Source of the DNA: an uncultured Roseburia sp.
GTDB lineage: Bacteria > Bacillota > Clostridia > Lachnospirales > Lachnospiraceae
DNA length: 6,963 nt
Direction of reading: 5' to 3'
NCBI GenBank assembly: GCA_947057405.1
Contig: CAMSEJ010000137.1
Location: 1 to 6,963 of the forward strand
The notes beneath the pieces are model-generated. The model saw only the letters and a program-made list of their open reading frames with translations. It did no database searches and was not told where the DNA came from. Each line of letters opens with the position of its first letter. Position 1 is the stretch's first letter. Below, one piece after another: positions 6,919 through 6,963 of this stretch. The position numbers and the translations under genes are program-made.

Positions 6919-6963
6919 AGATCGGAAGAGCGTCGTGTAGGGAAAGAGTGTGGTACCTTGTGT
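6919..6963 (-). other. Synthetic sequencing adapter (right end)
   Basis: These 45 bases are the exact reverse complement of positions 1-45. They begin with AGATCGGAAGAGCGTCGTGT, the standard TruSeq adapter start, and include the KpnI site. This is library DNA that truncates the mglB reading frame artificially. Confidence 0.97.

Noticed and set aside
1..6963. Terminal inverted repeats as evidence of a mobile element or linear plasmid
   Set aside because: The repeats are known sequencing adapters. No transposase, integrase, replication gene or target duplication is present.

Overview
The window is a fragment of a bacterial chromosome flanked at both ends by the same 45-base synthetic sequencing adapter in opposite orientation (1-45 and 6919-6963). 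The real insert is therefore 46-6918, and the genes at both ends are cut by the library construction, not by mutation. Gene content suggests an anaerobic gut-type Firmicute, probably of the Lachnospiraceae/Clostridia kind. The pointers are a secreted family 2 glycosidase with a Gram-positive-style signal peptide, strong GGAGG ribosome binding sites, an Mgl-type galactose ABC transporter and tight gene spacing. This placement is an inference from style and family resemblance.

Every gene I can support lies on the minus strand, so transcription runs from right to left. In that order they are: the last 35 codons of a sugar-binding protein (mglB, 6809-6918); an intrinsic terminator (6736-6767); the duplicated-ATPase subunit mglA (5191-6690); the permease mglC (4105-5175); a spacer holding a perfect 13-bp inverted repeat (4056-4083); an 86-residue two-helix membrane protein of unknown role (3769-4029); methylenetetrahydrofolate reductase metF with a TTG start (2882-3754); and a large secreted GH2 beta-galactosidase-like enzyme, 929 codons seen and open at its 3' end (46-2833).

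The functional theme is galactoside use. The secreted GH2 enzyme would release galactose or a related sugar outside the cell, and MglBAC would import it. Between them sit metF and the small membrane gene, which belong to one-carbon/methionine metabolism and to no known process respectively. They are translationally close to each other (14 nt apart) but have no obvious link to sugar uptake. The mglB-mglA terminator probably lets the binding protein be made in excess over the membrane complex.

I see no RNA gene, insertion sequence, CRISPR array, prophage or defence system. The window is mostly ordinary metabolism. The points that merit a second look are the symmetry-rich 4041-4098 spacer, the small membrane protein, the mixed gene order and the terminator inside the mgl operon.
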